From positions 1 through 9,343 of the forward strand of contig JAIYAA010000318.1 of the NCBI GenBank assembly GCA_027489295.1: a DNA stretch of 9,343 nucleotides. The letters run 5' to 3'. The translations under genes were made by a program, and so were the position numbers. This document shows positions 1-6,229 of this stretch, in pieces. The number at the start of each line of letters is the position of its first letter. The first letter of the stretch is position 1. Source of the DNA: Sphingomonadales bacterium (lineage in GTDB: Bacteria > Pseudomonadota > Alphaproteobacteria > Sphingomonadales > Sphingomonadaceae). Under the pieces are notes generated by a model that saw only the letters and a list, made by a program, of their open reading frames with translations, was not told the DNA's origin and made no database searches.

Positions 1-9
1 AACGATCAA

Positions 10-73
10 GATGCCAGCCTACCCGCTCGGCTCCGCTGCGCTCCGCCTCCCGTCCAGGCTGGCATCGGAGGCG
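10..73. repeat. Large inverted repeat, possible terminator or intergenic repeat element
   Basis: A perfect 11-base inverted repeat pairs GATGCCAGCCT (10-20) with AGGCTGGCATC (56-66) around a 35-base GC-rich loop. The loop contains the direct repeat GCTCCGC at 30-36 and 40-46. A second 7-base pairing, CGCCTCC (44-50) with GGAGGCG (67-73), overlaps this structure and would compete with it in RNA. No T-run follows. It could be the terminator of a gene outside the window, or a dispersed intergenic repeat; the sequence alone does not decide. Confidence 0.5.
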
Positions 74-153
74 CGTATCAACTAACTATGCAACCGGACC
101 AGTCATCGCGGGCAGTCCAATCGCGCTTGTGCTTCGAACCCGATTTACGAAAA

Positions 154-186
154 GGGGAGTGGGGCCTGACCCCTGGGGCTCCATTT
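154..186. repeat. REP-like GGGG/CCCC palindrome cluster
   Basis: GGGG (161-164) can pair with CCCC (170-173) across the 5-base loop CCTGA. The same CCCC can instead pair with GGGG at 175-178 across a single T. An outer GGAG (156-159) and CTCC (179-182) frame the unit, and a run of five T follows at 184-188. The GGGGTCAGGCCCC core, read on the minus strand, resembles short palindromes that occur near REP-associated (Y1-type) transposase genes in many proteobacteria. That comparison is from memory and no such gene is in the window. A rho-independent terminator for a rightward transcript entering from the left is the alternative. Confidence 0.4.
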
Positions 187-453
187 TTGCTGCAGTGCGG
201 TAAGTACTTATTTTGACGAGCGTATTTCGATCGGTTGGTTTCCCTTCACCCCAATCACCCCGCAGAAAACTGCCAAAACTGAAAAAACGCCGGGTGTGCC
301 AATCGGCACTCCCTACGCGGCACGCTTTGGCACGATATTTCCGTTCGCCAGATAATCATGCCAACCGCAGCGGCACCCCACTTCCGATCAAAGCCCACCA
401 TCGACGCGGCTTCACCCTTGCGCCTTGGGGAGGTGGCATACACGGCGTTGCGC

Positions 454-470
454 GCCCAGCCTGCCTGGGC
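454..470 (-). terminator. Hairpin downstream of the glutathione S-transferase gene
   Basis: GCCCAG (454-459) and CTGGGC (465-470) form a perfect 6-bp stem with a 5-base loop. It lies about 38 bases past the stop of the leftward transferase gene. No T-run follows in the direction of transcription, so it is at best a weak terminator or a 3'-end stabilising structure. Confidence 0.3.
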
Positions 471-507
471 AACGGCGGCTGGACTTCGGTGCGCAACTGC
501 TGCGCGT

Positions 508-1134
508 TCAGGCGAGCCGGTACGGGCCGCCCTTCGCCAACGCCGCCTGCCACGCCGGCCGCGCATGGATGCGTGCGACGAACGACTCCAGCTTGGGCCA
601 GCGACCGCCGCCGCCGATCTGCACGGCCAGTTCGGCGGGGAAGCTCAACATCACGTCCGCCCCAGTCCAGTCATCGCCGACGAAATGGCCGGAGGGGCGC
701 AGCTCGGATTCGAGATAGTCGAAATGGTTGGCGATCTCGCTCGCGATCCGCGGATGCAGCGGCGCACCTGCCGCACCCAAGCGCCCCACATAGATATGCA
801 GCAGCAGCGGAGTCATCGCCGAGCCCTCCGCGTAGTGGAGGAACTGCAGGTGGCGCAGCGCATCGACGCTGCCGGCCGGGGGCAGGAAACGGCCCGCGCC
901 GAAGCCCTCGCACAGATACTGCACGATCGCGCCCGATTCCTGCAGCACCACGCCGTCGGCCTCCAGCACCGGCGCCTTGCCGAGCGGATGGACTTGCTTG
1001 AGTTCGGGCGGGGCGAAGCGCGTGACGGCATCGCGTGCGTAGCGCTCGATGGCATAGGGCACGCCCAGCTCTTCGAGCAGCCAGAGGATCCGCTGCGAGC
1101 GGCTGTCGTTCAGGTGATGGACGATAAGGGTCAC
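508..1134 (-). CDS. Glutathione S-transferase family protein
   Basis: A 208-residue cytosolic transferase expected to conjugate glutathione to electrophiles. The N-terminal half is a thioredoxin fold. It begins MTLIVHHL, has SRSQRILWLLEELG at about residues 11-24 with serines 11 and 13 as candidate glutathione-activating residues, the KAPVL segment with the usual cis-proline (Pro55), and the glutathione-binding Glu66-Ser67 in QESGAIVQYL. The C-terminal half is the all-helical domain, with the conserved TGADVMLSF segment near 157-165. Length is normal for the family. I chose the GTG start at 1134 because AAGGA lies 8 bases upstream; a TTG at 1155 would add 7 residues but is less likely. The gene starts 27 bases after the LysR gene on the same strand, so the two are probably co-transcribed. 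Substrate unknown. Confidence 0.9.
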   Translation of the reverse strand: MTLIVHHLNDSRSQRILWLLEELGVPYAIERYARDAVTRFAPPELKQVHPLGKAPVLEADGVVLQESGAIVQYLCEGFGAGRFLPPAGSVDALRHLQFLHYAEGSAMTPLLLHIYVGRLGAAGAPLHPRIASEIANHFDYLESELRPSGHFVGDDWTGADVMLSFPAELAVQIGGGGRWPKLESFVARIHARPAWQAALAKGGPYRLA

Positions 1135-1161
1135 GCGATCGTTCCTTCGGTGCAAAGAGGG

Positions 1162-2046
1162 TCAGGACTTTAGCGCCCAGACCAGCGCCTGGCGGGCATG
1201 GGCGATGCGAGGCTGCCGCAGCGCCGCCGGCGACCACAGCATGTAATAGGACAGGAAGGTGGGCCCCTGCGGCGCCGCCAGCGCCCGCAACGCGCCCTGC
1301 GCGATGGCATCGGTGCACATATAGGCCGGCAGCACCGACCAGCCGAAGCCCGAGCACAGGATGCTGCGCAGCGCGCGCAGATCCTGGCTCAGCACCGCTG
1401 GCTGCGGATGGACGGCATCGAGTCGATTATGCGCCAGCCATTGCTCGAACAGCGGCAGTTCGAAGGTGTAGGCGACGGCCGGCTCCGCCGCGAGCGCGGC
1501 AAGACGATTGGGCGCCGACTCGATCCGATCGGCCACGGTGGCGCTTGCCACCGCCAGGATCGGTTCGGTGCGGATCGTCTCGGCACGCAGCCGGGGATCG
1601 GTGACCGGATAACCGGAGATGCCGAGGTCGCAATGCCCCTCGACCAGCATCTGCACGATCAGGTCGCGCGGGCCGGCATGCAGGCGCACGCGCACCCCGG
1701 TGTCGAGTAGCGGCCGCAGCCGCGGGGCGAGCACTTCGGACAGGAAGTCGGCATGCCCGATGATCTGCACCGCGCCTTCGATGTCGCTCGAGCGCGCCCG
1801 CGCCGTGGAGAGCGCCCGCTCCGCCTCGTCGAGCCGGTCGCCGACATCGGCGGCAAGATCGTCCGCCGCTGCCGTCGGCAGCACCCCACGCACCTGCCGT
1901 TCGAACAGCTTGCGCCCCACCGCGATCTCCAGCCCCGCAATGTGCTGCGACACCGCCGGCTGGGTCATGCCCAGCGTCCGCGCCGCACCGCTCATCGAGC
2001 GCTGGCGATAGACTTCGACAAAGGTGCGCAGGCGTGGCAGGGACAT
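1162..2046 (-). CDS. LysR-family transcriptional regulator
   Basis: A 294-residue regulator of the usual LysR length. Residues 1-60 form the winged helix-turn-helix, with FVEVYRQRSMSGAARTLGMT followed by QPAVSQHIAGLEIAVGRKLFER, the classic LysR DNA-binding signature. A linker helix follows, and from about residue 90 there is a periplasmic-binding-protein-like effector domain. Its EGHCDLGISGYPV segment near 155-167 matches the typical co-inducer domain strand-turn. The ATG at 2046 is preceded by AGG nine bases upstream. It is divergent from the aldehyde dehydrogenase gene across a 101-base gap that holds two dyads, the classical arrangement for a LysR activator of the divergent gene that also represses itself. 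The downstream transferase gene lies 27 bases away on the same strand. Co-inducer unknown; an aldehyde or aromatic compound is an inference from the neighbours. Confidence 0.93.
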   Translation of the reverse strand: MSLPRLRTFVEVYRQRSMSGAARTLGMTQPAVSQHIAGLEIAVGRKLFERQVRGVLPTAAADDLAADVGDRLDEAERALSTARARSSDIEGAVQIIGHADFLSEVLAPRLRPLLDTGVRVRLHAGPRDLIVQMLVEGHCDLGISGYPVTDPRLRAETIRTEPILAVASATVADRIESAPNRLAALAAEPAVAYTFELPLFEQWLAHNRLDAVHPQPAVLSQDLRALRSILCSGFGWSVLPAYMCTDAIAQGALRALAAPQGPTFLSYYMLWSPAALRQPRIAHARQALVWALKS

Positions 2047-2055
2047 GGCCGCACA

Positions 2056-2098
2056 CCTATAAAATCATTTATGGGAGGATGCCACAACCACATTTGGT
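2056..2098. promoter_or_regulatory. Candidate LysR operator region with two dyads
   Basis: Dyad 1 is centred at 2065.5: ATAAA (2059-2063), a 4-base spacer, then TTTAT (2068-2072). Flanking CC (2056-2057) and GG (2074-2075) extend the symmetry across one mismatch. Dyad 2 is ACCA (2087-2090), CATT, TGGT (2095-2098). The centres are 27 bases apart, within the LysR-aldehyde dehydrogenase gap. Dyad 1 lies close to the LysR start and could mediate autorepression. LysR recognition sites are typically interrupted dyads of about this size, but assignment here is inferred from position and symmetry. I could not place a clear -35/-10 pair for either gene. Confidence 0.5.
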
Positions 2099-2147
2099 GG
2101 CGGTCTGCGCGGCGCCCTATTTCGCTCCCAACCCGAGGAGACGAGCC

Positions 2148-3566
2148 ATGGCTACCCCACAGACGATGACCGACCTGAACACGATCGTCGCGGCGATGAA
2201 GAAGGCGCATCGCGATGCCGGCGCCCCCGATGCCGCGCTGCGGCGCGACCGGCTGGACCGTGCAATCCGCTTGCTGACCGAAAACCATGCCGAACTCGCC
2301 AAGGCGATGTCGGCCGATTTCGGCAACCGCAGCATCTACCAGTCGACCGCCGCCGACATCGCGACCACCGTCGCGACGCTGCGCCACGCCCGCGACCATG
2401 TCGAGGCTTGGATGCAACCCGAGCCGGCAGAGGTCCCCAGCCCGGGCATGCGCGCCTGGATCGCGCCGCAGCCACTGGGCCTGGTGGGCGTGATCAGCCC
2501 CTGGAACTTCCCCATCAACCTCGCCTTCGGCCCGCTTGCGGGCGTGCTTGCCGCCGGCAATGTCGCGCTGCTCAAGCCTTCGGAGCTTACCGAGCGGACC
2601 TCCGAACTGCTTGCCGAGCGGATCGCGCATTATTTCGATCCGATGGAGATCGGCGTGGTGCTGGGCGATGCAGGCGTCGGCGCCGCGTTCAGCGGCCTGC
2701 CGTTCGATCATCTGGTGTTCACCGGCAGCACCACCGTCGGCCGCCATGTGATGCGCGCCGCAGCGGAGAATCTGGTGCCGGTCACGCTCGAGCTGGGCGG
2801 CAAGTCGCCGGTGGTGATCGACAGCGGTGCCGACATCGTCACCGCCGCGGAGCGCACGCTGACGGTGAAGATGTTCAACGCCGGGCAGATCTGCCTGTCG
2901 CCCGATTATGTGCTGCTGCCGGAGGCGCAGGTGGACGCGTTCGTCGCCGCCGCGCGGGCGTTCGTCGCAGCCAGCTATCCCGAACTCCAGGCCAATGCCG
3001 ACTACACCTCGATCGTTGCCGACCGCCATTTCGACCGGCTGGTGGCGCTGGTCGCCGATGCCGAGGCCAAGGGTGCACGGGTGATCAGCCTCGCGCCTGC
3101 CGGCGAACCGGCCTATGATCGCGCGACGCGCAAGATCGCGCCGATTCTGCTGCTGGACGTCGATGACGGGATGACGGTGATGCAGGAAGAGATCTTCGGC
3201 CCGATCCTGCCGCTGCACAGCGTTGCCGATCCCGCCGAGGCGACGGCGTATGTCAACGCGCATCCGCGACCGCTGGCGGCTTATTATTTCGGCGACGATC
3301 CTGCCCGCCAGCAGGCCTTCGCCGCCGCCACGACCTCGGGCGCGCTCGTGATCAACGACATCATGTGCCACGTCTCAATCGACAGCCTGCCGTTCGGCGG
3401 TGTGGGGCCATCGGGCATGGGCGCCTATCACGGCATCCACGGCTTCCGCCGGTTCAGCCACGCCAAGCCGGTGGTGGTGCAGAGCCCGGACGGTGCCAGC
3501 AACCTGCGGCTGCGCATGCCCTATGCCGACAAGCTCGTCGCGCTCACCGCGATGCTGCAGGCCTGA
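2148..3566 (+). CDS. Aldehyde dehydrogenase, coniferyl-aldehyde dehydrogenase type
   Basis: A 472-residue NAD(P)-dependent aldehyde dehydrogenase that should oxidise an aldehyde to its acid in the cytoplasm. Visible landmarks are PWNFPIN (118-124), the cofactor-binding Lys143 in LLKPSE, FTGST (191-195), the general base Glu215 in LELGGKSP, the catalytic Cys249 in GQICLSPDY, EEIFGP in the last third, and a closing LPFGGVGPSGMGAYHG. The FNAGQICLSPDY and HVSIDSLPFGG segments are typical of the coniferyl aldehyde dehydrogenase (CalB-like) subfamily, so a lignin-type aromatic or a medium-chain aldehyde is a plausible substrate. The true substrate cannot be read from sequence. The ATG at 2148 has GAGGAGA about 6 bases upstream; in-frame codons before it extend into the LysR gap and are not used. 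The gene leads a probable operon with the DJ-1/PfpI gene, 53 bases downstream. Confidence 0.92.
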   Translation: MATPQTMTDLNTIVAAMKKAHRDAGAPDAALRRDRLDRAIRLLTENHAELAKAMSADFGNRSIYQSTAADIATTVATLRHARDHVEAWMQPEPAEVPSPGMRAWIAPQPLGLVGVISPWNFPINLAFGPLAGVLAAGNVALLKPSELTERTSELLAERIAHYFDPMEIGVVLGDAGVGAAFSGLPFDHLVFTGSTTVGRHVMRAAAENLVPVTLELGGKSPVVIDSGADIVTAAERTLTVKMFNAGQICLSPDYVLLPEAQVDAFVAAARAFVAASYPELQANADYTSIVADRHFDRLVALVADAEAKGARVISLAPAGEPAYDRATRKIAPILLLDVDDGMTVMQEEIFGPILPLHSVADPAEATAYVNAHPRPLAAYYFGDDPARQQAFAAATTSGALVINDIMCHVSIDSLPFGGVGPSGMGAYHGIHGFRRFSHAKPVVVQSPDGASNLRLRMPYADKLVALTAMLQA

Positions 3567-3619
3567 ACCAATATCGCCCGTCGCGGGTTGCGGCGCGGCA
3601 CCTTTGAAAGGAACCACCG

Positions 3620-4297
3620 ATGAAGATCCTGATGGTACTCACCTCGCACGACGAGCTCGGTAACACCGGCAAGAAGACCGGCTTCTGGCTCGAGGAATTC
3701 GCTGCCCCCTATTATGCGTTCACCGATGCCGGTGCCGAGGTGGTCCTCGCCTCCCCCGCCGGCGGCCAGCCCCCGCTGGACCCCAAGAGCGACCTGCCCG
3801 ATTTCCAGACCGAGCTTACCCACCGCTTCAAGGCAGACCCGGCGGCGCAGGCGGCGCTTGCGAGCACGGTGAAGCTGGAGACGATCGACCCGGCCGATTT
3901 CGACACCGTCTTCTATCCGGGCGGCCATGGCCCGCTGTGGGACCTCGCCGAATCCGAAACCTCGATCCGGCTGATCGAGACCTTCGAGCGCGCCGGCAAG
4001 CCGATCGGCTTCGTCTGCCACGCCCCCGGCGTGCTGCGCCATGTGAAGGCGGCGGACGGTGCGCCGCTGGTGCAGGGCCGCCGCGTCACCGGCTTCACCA
4101 ATGGCGAGGAAGCCGCGGTCGAGTTGACCGATGTGGTGCCGTTCCTGATCGAGGACGAGTTTCAGAAGCTCGGCGCGCACTATGAAAAGGGCCCGGACTG
4201 GGCGCCGTTTCTCGTCACCGACGGCAAGCTGATTACCGGCCAGAACCCGGCCAGCTCCGAAGCGGTCGCCAAGGCGCTGATCGAGCAGCTGCGTTGA
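3620..4297 (+). CDS. DJ-1/PfpI family protein, Hsp31/glyoxalase III type (type 1 glutamine amidotransferase-like)
   Basis: A 225-residue class I glutamine amidotransferase-fold protein. The nucleophile elbow is at FVCHAPGVL, with Cys133 followed by His134. Glu26 in KTGFWLEEFA and Glu164 in GFTNGEEAAVE align with the acidic residues that surround the reactive cysteine in yeast Hsp31. FYPGGHGPLWDL (98-109) and the C-terminal TDGKLITGQNPASS also match that group. Hsp31-type members act on methylglyoxal without added cofactor and have been described as chaperones or deglycases, so removal of reactive dicarbonyls or their adducts is the likely role; this comes from the family and is not shown here. 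The ATG is preceded by AAAGGAA with a spacing of 6 to 7 bases. It follows the aldehyde dehydrogenase gene at 53 bases, and a hairpin begins 6 bases after its stop. Confidence 0.9.
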   Translation: MKILMVLTSHDELGNTGKKTGFWLEEFAAPYYAFTDAGAEVVLASPAGGQPPLDPKSDLPDFQTELTHRFKADPAAQAALASTVKLETIDPADFDTVFYPGGHGPLWDLAESETSIRLIETFERAGKPIGFVCHAPGVLRHVKAADGAPLVQGRRVTGFTNGEEAAVELTDVVPFLIEDEFQKLGAHYEKGPDWAPFLVTDGKLITGQNPASSEAVAKALIEQLR

Positions 4298-4302
4298 CCA
4301 AG

Positions 4303-4334
4303 GCCGGCGGCGCGGCGCATGTCGCGTCGCCGGC
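4303..4334 (+). terminator. Strong hairpin ending the aldehyde dehydrogenase-DJ-1 unit
   Basis: Bases 4303-4316 pair with 4321-4334 in a 14-bp stem with two G-U pairs (4310-4327 and 4315-4322) and a 4-base loop, GCAT. It begins 6 bases after the stop of the DJ-1/PfpI gene. No T-run follows, so it may need Rho or act as a 3'-end barrier, but its position and strength make a transcript-end role likely. Confidence 0.6.
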
Positions 4335-4761
4335 GGGTGCAAGACGGGCGCCGCTGGTCCGGACAATGTGGTCGGCGACGCGAAGGGCGTCGACGGAAGC
4401 CGACCTCGCCGCCTGCCCCGCCGCATTTACGCGTGGCCGGACCCCCAAGGCGCTGCCCGATAGTGGACAAGCTCCATTTCATCGGCGCCACGGAATGGCG
4501 CGCGGCGCTGGGCGTGCCCTTCGCTTGCCTCGGGCAAGCGGCCGGCGTCAGTAGTCGTGGCGCGGCGCAGGATAGGCAGACTAGATGTGTCGCGCCGGCC
4601 GTGGGTCGAACACGGAGTCCAGCTCTGGCGCCGGTAGACCGTCAAGCGCGGCCGCGGATCGGCTTAATCTGGTCGAGAACGGCCGGTTCGCCAGGCGCCA
4701 GTTGCGGAAACATCGGCGGCATTCGATACAGGGTCGTGCCGCCGCTCGACCGGTCGAACGC
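4335..4761. other. GC-rich stretch without a recognisable gene
   Basis: About 430 bases separate the terminator hairpin from the end of the leftward orphan gene. Open frames exist on both strands, but their translations are arginine- and alanine-rich, have no ribosome binding site worth calling, and show no family motif I recognise. The one clear structure is a perfect 8-bp hairpin, CGCTTGCC (4522-4529) and GGCAAGCG (4533-4540), with a 3-base loop. It could serve as a terminator for either direction although no T-run adjoins it. Confidence 0.45.
4522..4540. terminator. Perfect 8-bp hairpin in the gap between convergent genes
   Basis: CGCTTGCC (4522-4529), loop TCG, GGCAAGCG (4533-4540). It lies about 220 bases downstream of the orphan gene, which reads left, and of the DJ-1/PfpI gene, which reads right, so it sits between convergent genes. 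There is no T-run on either side. A bidirectional transcription barrier is the simplest reading. Confidence 0.35.
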
Positions 4762-5364
4762 TCAGTCTATCGGGGTTATGCGCGTTTCAAAGAAAGCCCA
4801 ATTGCCGTCCTTGTCTTTGAAATCCGGACCGTCTGCCCATGCAGATTGAAGCGACGCGAAATCCTGCATCAGGAACATGATCGTCTCTCGGTGCCCTTCC
4901 GAGATGGTGATCGTCTGGTGCTCCTTGGCATGAAGCTCGAACTTGGGGTCGCCTGCGGGCCAGTCATAGGTGTGGATATCCAGCTCGACCAGCATCAAGG
5001 GGGCCGGCGGGTTTCTCAGATTTATGGTGAGCTGCGGGCGCTCGATAGAATAACTACTCTTCTCTTCCTTTTCAAAAATCAGATCGAAGCCTGCATACAT
5101 ATAGTCGCCATCTTCGAAATTCCATATGCCGACAAAGCTTGGGCTCGTGTAGCTGATCCAACCCTTGTCGCTGACAAACGGTCGATCTGGCCGTAACGTG
5201 AGCCAAGGTGTTTTCAGATCATAAGGCGTGGCTCGACCCAACAGCTTCGCAGCGCGCACTGCACGAGTGCGAAGAAGCTCCGCGCGACGGAGTGGATCTA
5301 CACGCATCGCCTTGGGATCGAAGGGCTTGGTGGTAACAGTTCGCAGAATCCTGGACGAGGGCAT
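4762..5364 (-). CDS. Hypothetical protein, low-GC orphan
   Basis: A 200-residue protein I do not recognise. The first 45 residues are basic and helix-like (LRRAELLRTRAVRAAKLLG). From about residue 60 the sequence looks beta-rich, with many aromatic residues: GWISYTSPSFVGIWNFEDGD, YAGFDLIFEKEE, then LTINLRNPPAPLMLVELDIH and a C-terminal DKDGNWAFFETRITPID. There is no signal peptide, membrane helix or obvious catalytic motif. I chose the ATG at 5364 because AAGGGG lies 7 bases upstream. An in-frame ATG at 5490 would add 42 residues but has a weak ribosome site. GC is about 54% by hand count over 4801-5340, against roughly two thirds in neighbours, which suggests foreign origin. It lies on the same strand as the TetR gene, 208 bases further on, and probably has its own promoter, which I could not place. 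Confidence 0.7.
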   Translation of the reverse strand: MPSSRILRTVTTKPFDPKAMRVDPLRRAELLRTRAVRAAKLLGRATPYDLKTPWLTLRPDRPFVSDKGWISYTSPSFVGIWNFEDGDYMYAGFDLIFEKEEKSSYSIERPQLTINLRNPPAPLMLVELDIHTYDWPAGDPKFELHAKEHQTITISEGHRETIMFLMQDFASLQSAWADGPDFKDKDGNWAFFETRITPID

Positions 5365-5499
5365 GGCGATTCCCCTTTCGGCGAGCACCACTATCCCCGA
5401 GATCACAGGAGACTCCAACCCTTTTGCGAGCAACGTACACTGTTGATATAAGTTACGCTGCGTCGAGCGCGTGTGATCGTTGATCTTCATCTTCGCTGA

Positions 5500-5513
5500 C
5501 GCAGGATTCTGCG
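5500..5513. other. Small hairpin between the TetR gene and the orphan gene
   Basis: CGCAG (5500-5504), loop GATT, CTGCG (5509-5513) form a perfect 5-bp stem. It sits about 60 bases past the TetR stop in the leftward direction and could be a weak terminator for that gene or part of the leader of the orphan gene. The other 190 or so bases of this gap show no gene. Confidence 0.25.
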
Positions 5514-5572
5514 GAAGCCTGGAGCGGCTTTTCGACTGAACGCTCAGAGACTAGCGGGCAAGGCGCCCCAAT

Positions 5573-6121
5573 TTACCGGACGCTGCCGCCGATCCACGCA
5601 CGGGTCTGCTCGAGAACCTCGTCCGACAATTGGGGGTCGTCGACCGCCCGGGCAAGAATGACGGCACCCACCATCGCTGCCCAGCTGCCGATCGCGGCGC
5701 TGCGCTTCTCGGCTGCGGGCATGCCCGGCAACGCCTGTTCGATGCGCGCGATCTGCGTGCGCAGCCCCTCCGTCATGGCCGCTTTCGCTGCCGGCGTCTG
5801 GTGGCGAATGGCAGCGGCGAGACCCGCCGTCGGGCACCCCTTATCCGCATTGTCCCGGTGTCGCGGCGTCAGATAGGCCCGGACGAAGTCGCTGAACCCG
5901 CCCTCGTCAAAACCGTCCGCCGCGAGCGCATGGGCCAGCGCCTGCGCCACGAGATCGTCCTTCGAACGGAAGTGCCCATAGAAGCCGCCATGGGTGAGGC
6001 CCGCCGCCTTCATCACCTCCGCGACGCTGACCGCCTCGAACCCCTTGTCCTTAAACAACTGGCTGGCGACCTCCAGAATCCGGCGGCGGTTTTCCGCCAT
6101 CTGCTCTCGGCTGACCTTCAT
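5573..6121 (-). CDS. TetR/AcrR-family transcriptional regulator
   Basis: A 182-residue repressor-type regulator, slightly shorter than the usual 190-210. Residues 8-55 form the TetR helix-turn-helix: RRRILEVASQLFKDKGFEAVSV, then the recognition segment AEVMKAAGLTHGGFYGHFRSKDDLV. The C-terminal ligand domain carries GCPTAGLAA with Cys96, a position often conserved in this subgroup and conceivably sensitive to electrophiles; that is an inference. The ATG at 6121 is preceded by GGAG about 10 bases upstream. The gene is divergent from the first short-chain dehydrogenase across a 108-base gap containing two operator-like dyads, so it probably represses both itself and the dehydrogenase-reductase operon until a substrate or reactive compound binds. 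Confidence 0.93.
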   Translation of the reverse strand: MKVSREQMAENRRRILEVASQLFKDKGFEAVSVAEVMKAAGLTHGGFYGHFRSKDDLVAQALAHALAADGFDEGGFSDFVRAYLTPRHRDNADKGCPTAGLAAAIRHQTPAAKAAMTEGLRTQIARIEQALPGMPAAEKRSAAIGSWAAMVGAVILARAVDDPQLSDEVLEQTRAWIGGSVR

Positions 6122-6145
6122 GACAAAAATTCTCCGCGCGGGCCG

Positions 6146-6173
6146 TTGACATTTAGATGATGGCTATCATATT
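6146..6173 (+). promoter_or_regulatory. Promoter of the short-chain dehydrogenase operon
   Basis: A perfect -35 box TTGACA (6146-6151) is followed after 16 bases by CATATT (6168-6173), which matches four of six -10 positions. The first operator-like dyad (6157-6170) fills the spacer and touches the -10, a layout expected of a repressed promoter. On the opposite strand TATGAT (minus strand of 6166-6171) is a good -10 for the TetR gene, with no clear -35, so the same dyad would also cover the autoregulated promoter. Confidence 0.6.
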
Positions 6174-6198
6174 TAACCAATCATGATGATGGTCATGA
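6156..6198. promoter_or_regulatory. Two tandem TetR operator-like dyads
   Basis: Dyad 1: ATGAT (6157-6161), GGCT, ATCAT (6166-6170), a perfect 5-bp inverted repeat. Dyad 2: ATCAT (6180-6184), G, ATGAT (6186-6190), overlapping CATGA (6182-6186) and TCATG (6193-6197). Both contain the 8-base direct repeat GATGATGG (6156-6163 and 6185-6192), 29 bases apart, close to three helical turns. Position in the divergent gap and overlap with both -10 boxes support binding by the adjacent TetR protein. Confidence 0.6.
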
Positions 6199-6229
6199 AT
6201 ATAAGACCCTCGACAGAAAGAGCAATCCG

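Larger units (their letters stand above)
67..507. other. Non-coding stretch left of the glutathione S-transferase gene
   Basis: About 440 bases lie between the left repeat and the end of the transferase gene. Open frames here are arginine-, proline- and alanine-rich on both strands, lack family motifs, and continue into the antisense of the transferase gene, so I do not call them. The segment from about 190 to 350 is visibly poorer in GC than the genes. It contains the palindrome cluster at 154-182, a GTGCCAA/TTGGCAC dyad at 296-302 and 327-333 that encloses a GTGCC-AATC-GGCAC hairpin (296-309), and a short hairpin at 454-470. Confidence 0.5.

Noticed and set aside
327..342. Sigma-54-like promoter TTGGCACG-N4-TTCC on the plus strand
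   Set aside because: The -24 element is good, but the required GC at -12 is CC here, and no rightward gene follows; the next gene reads toward it.
1992..3371. Long open frame on the minus strand opposite the aldehyde dehydrogenase gene
   Set aside because: It lies antisense to a gene with full family motifs, its translation is rich in histidine, arginine and glycine without domains, and it also runs into the LysR gap. High GC opens such frames by chance.
4319..5196. Plus-strand open frames across the gap and the orphan gene
   Set aside because: They have arginine-rich, motif-free translations and no ribosome site, and the rightmost is antisense to the better-supported leftward orphan gene.
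5365..5490. Extension of the orphan protein by 42 residues from the ATG at 5490
   Set aside because: The upstream ribosome site is weak, while the internal ATG at 5364 has AAGGGG at ideal spacing. It is kept as an alternative only.
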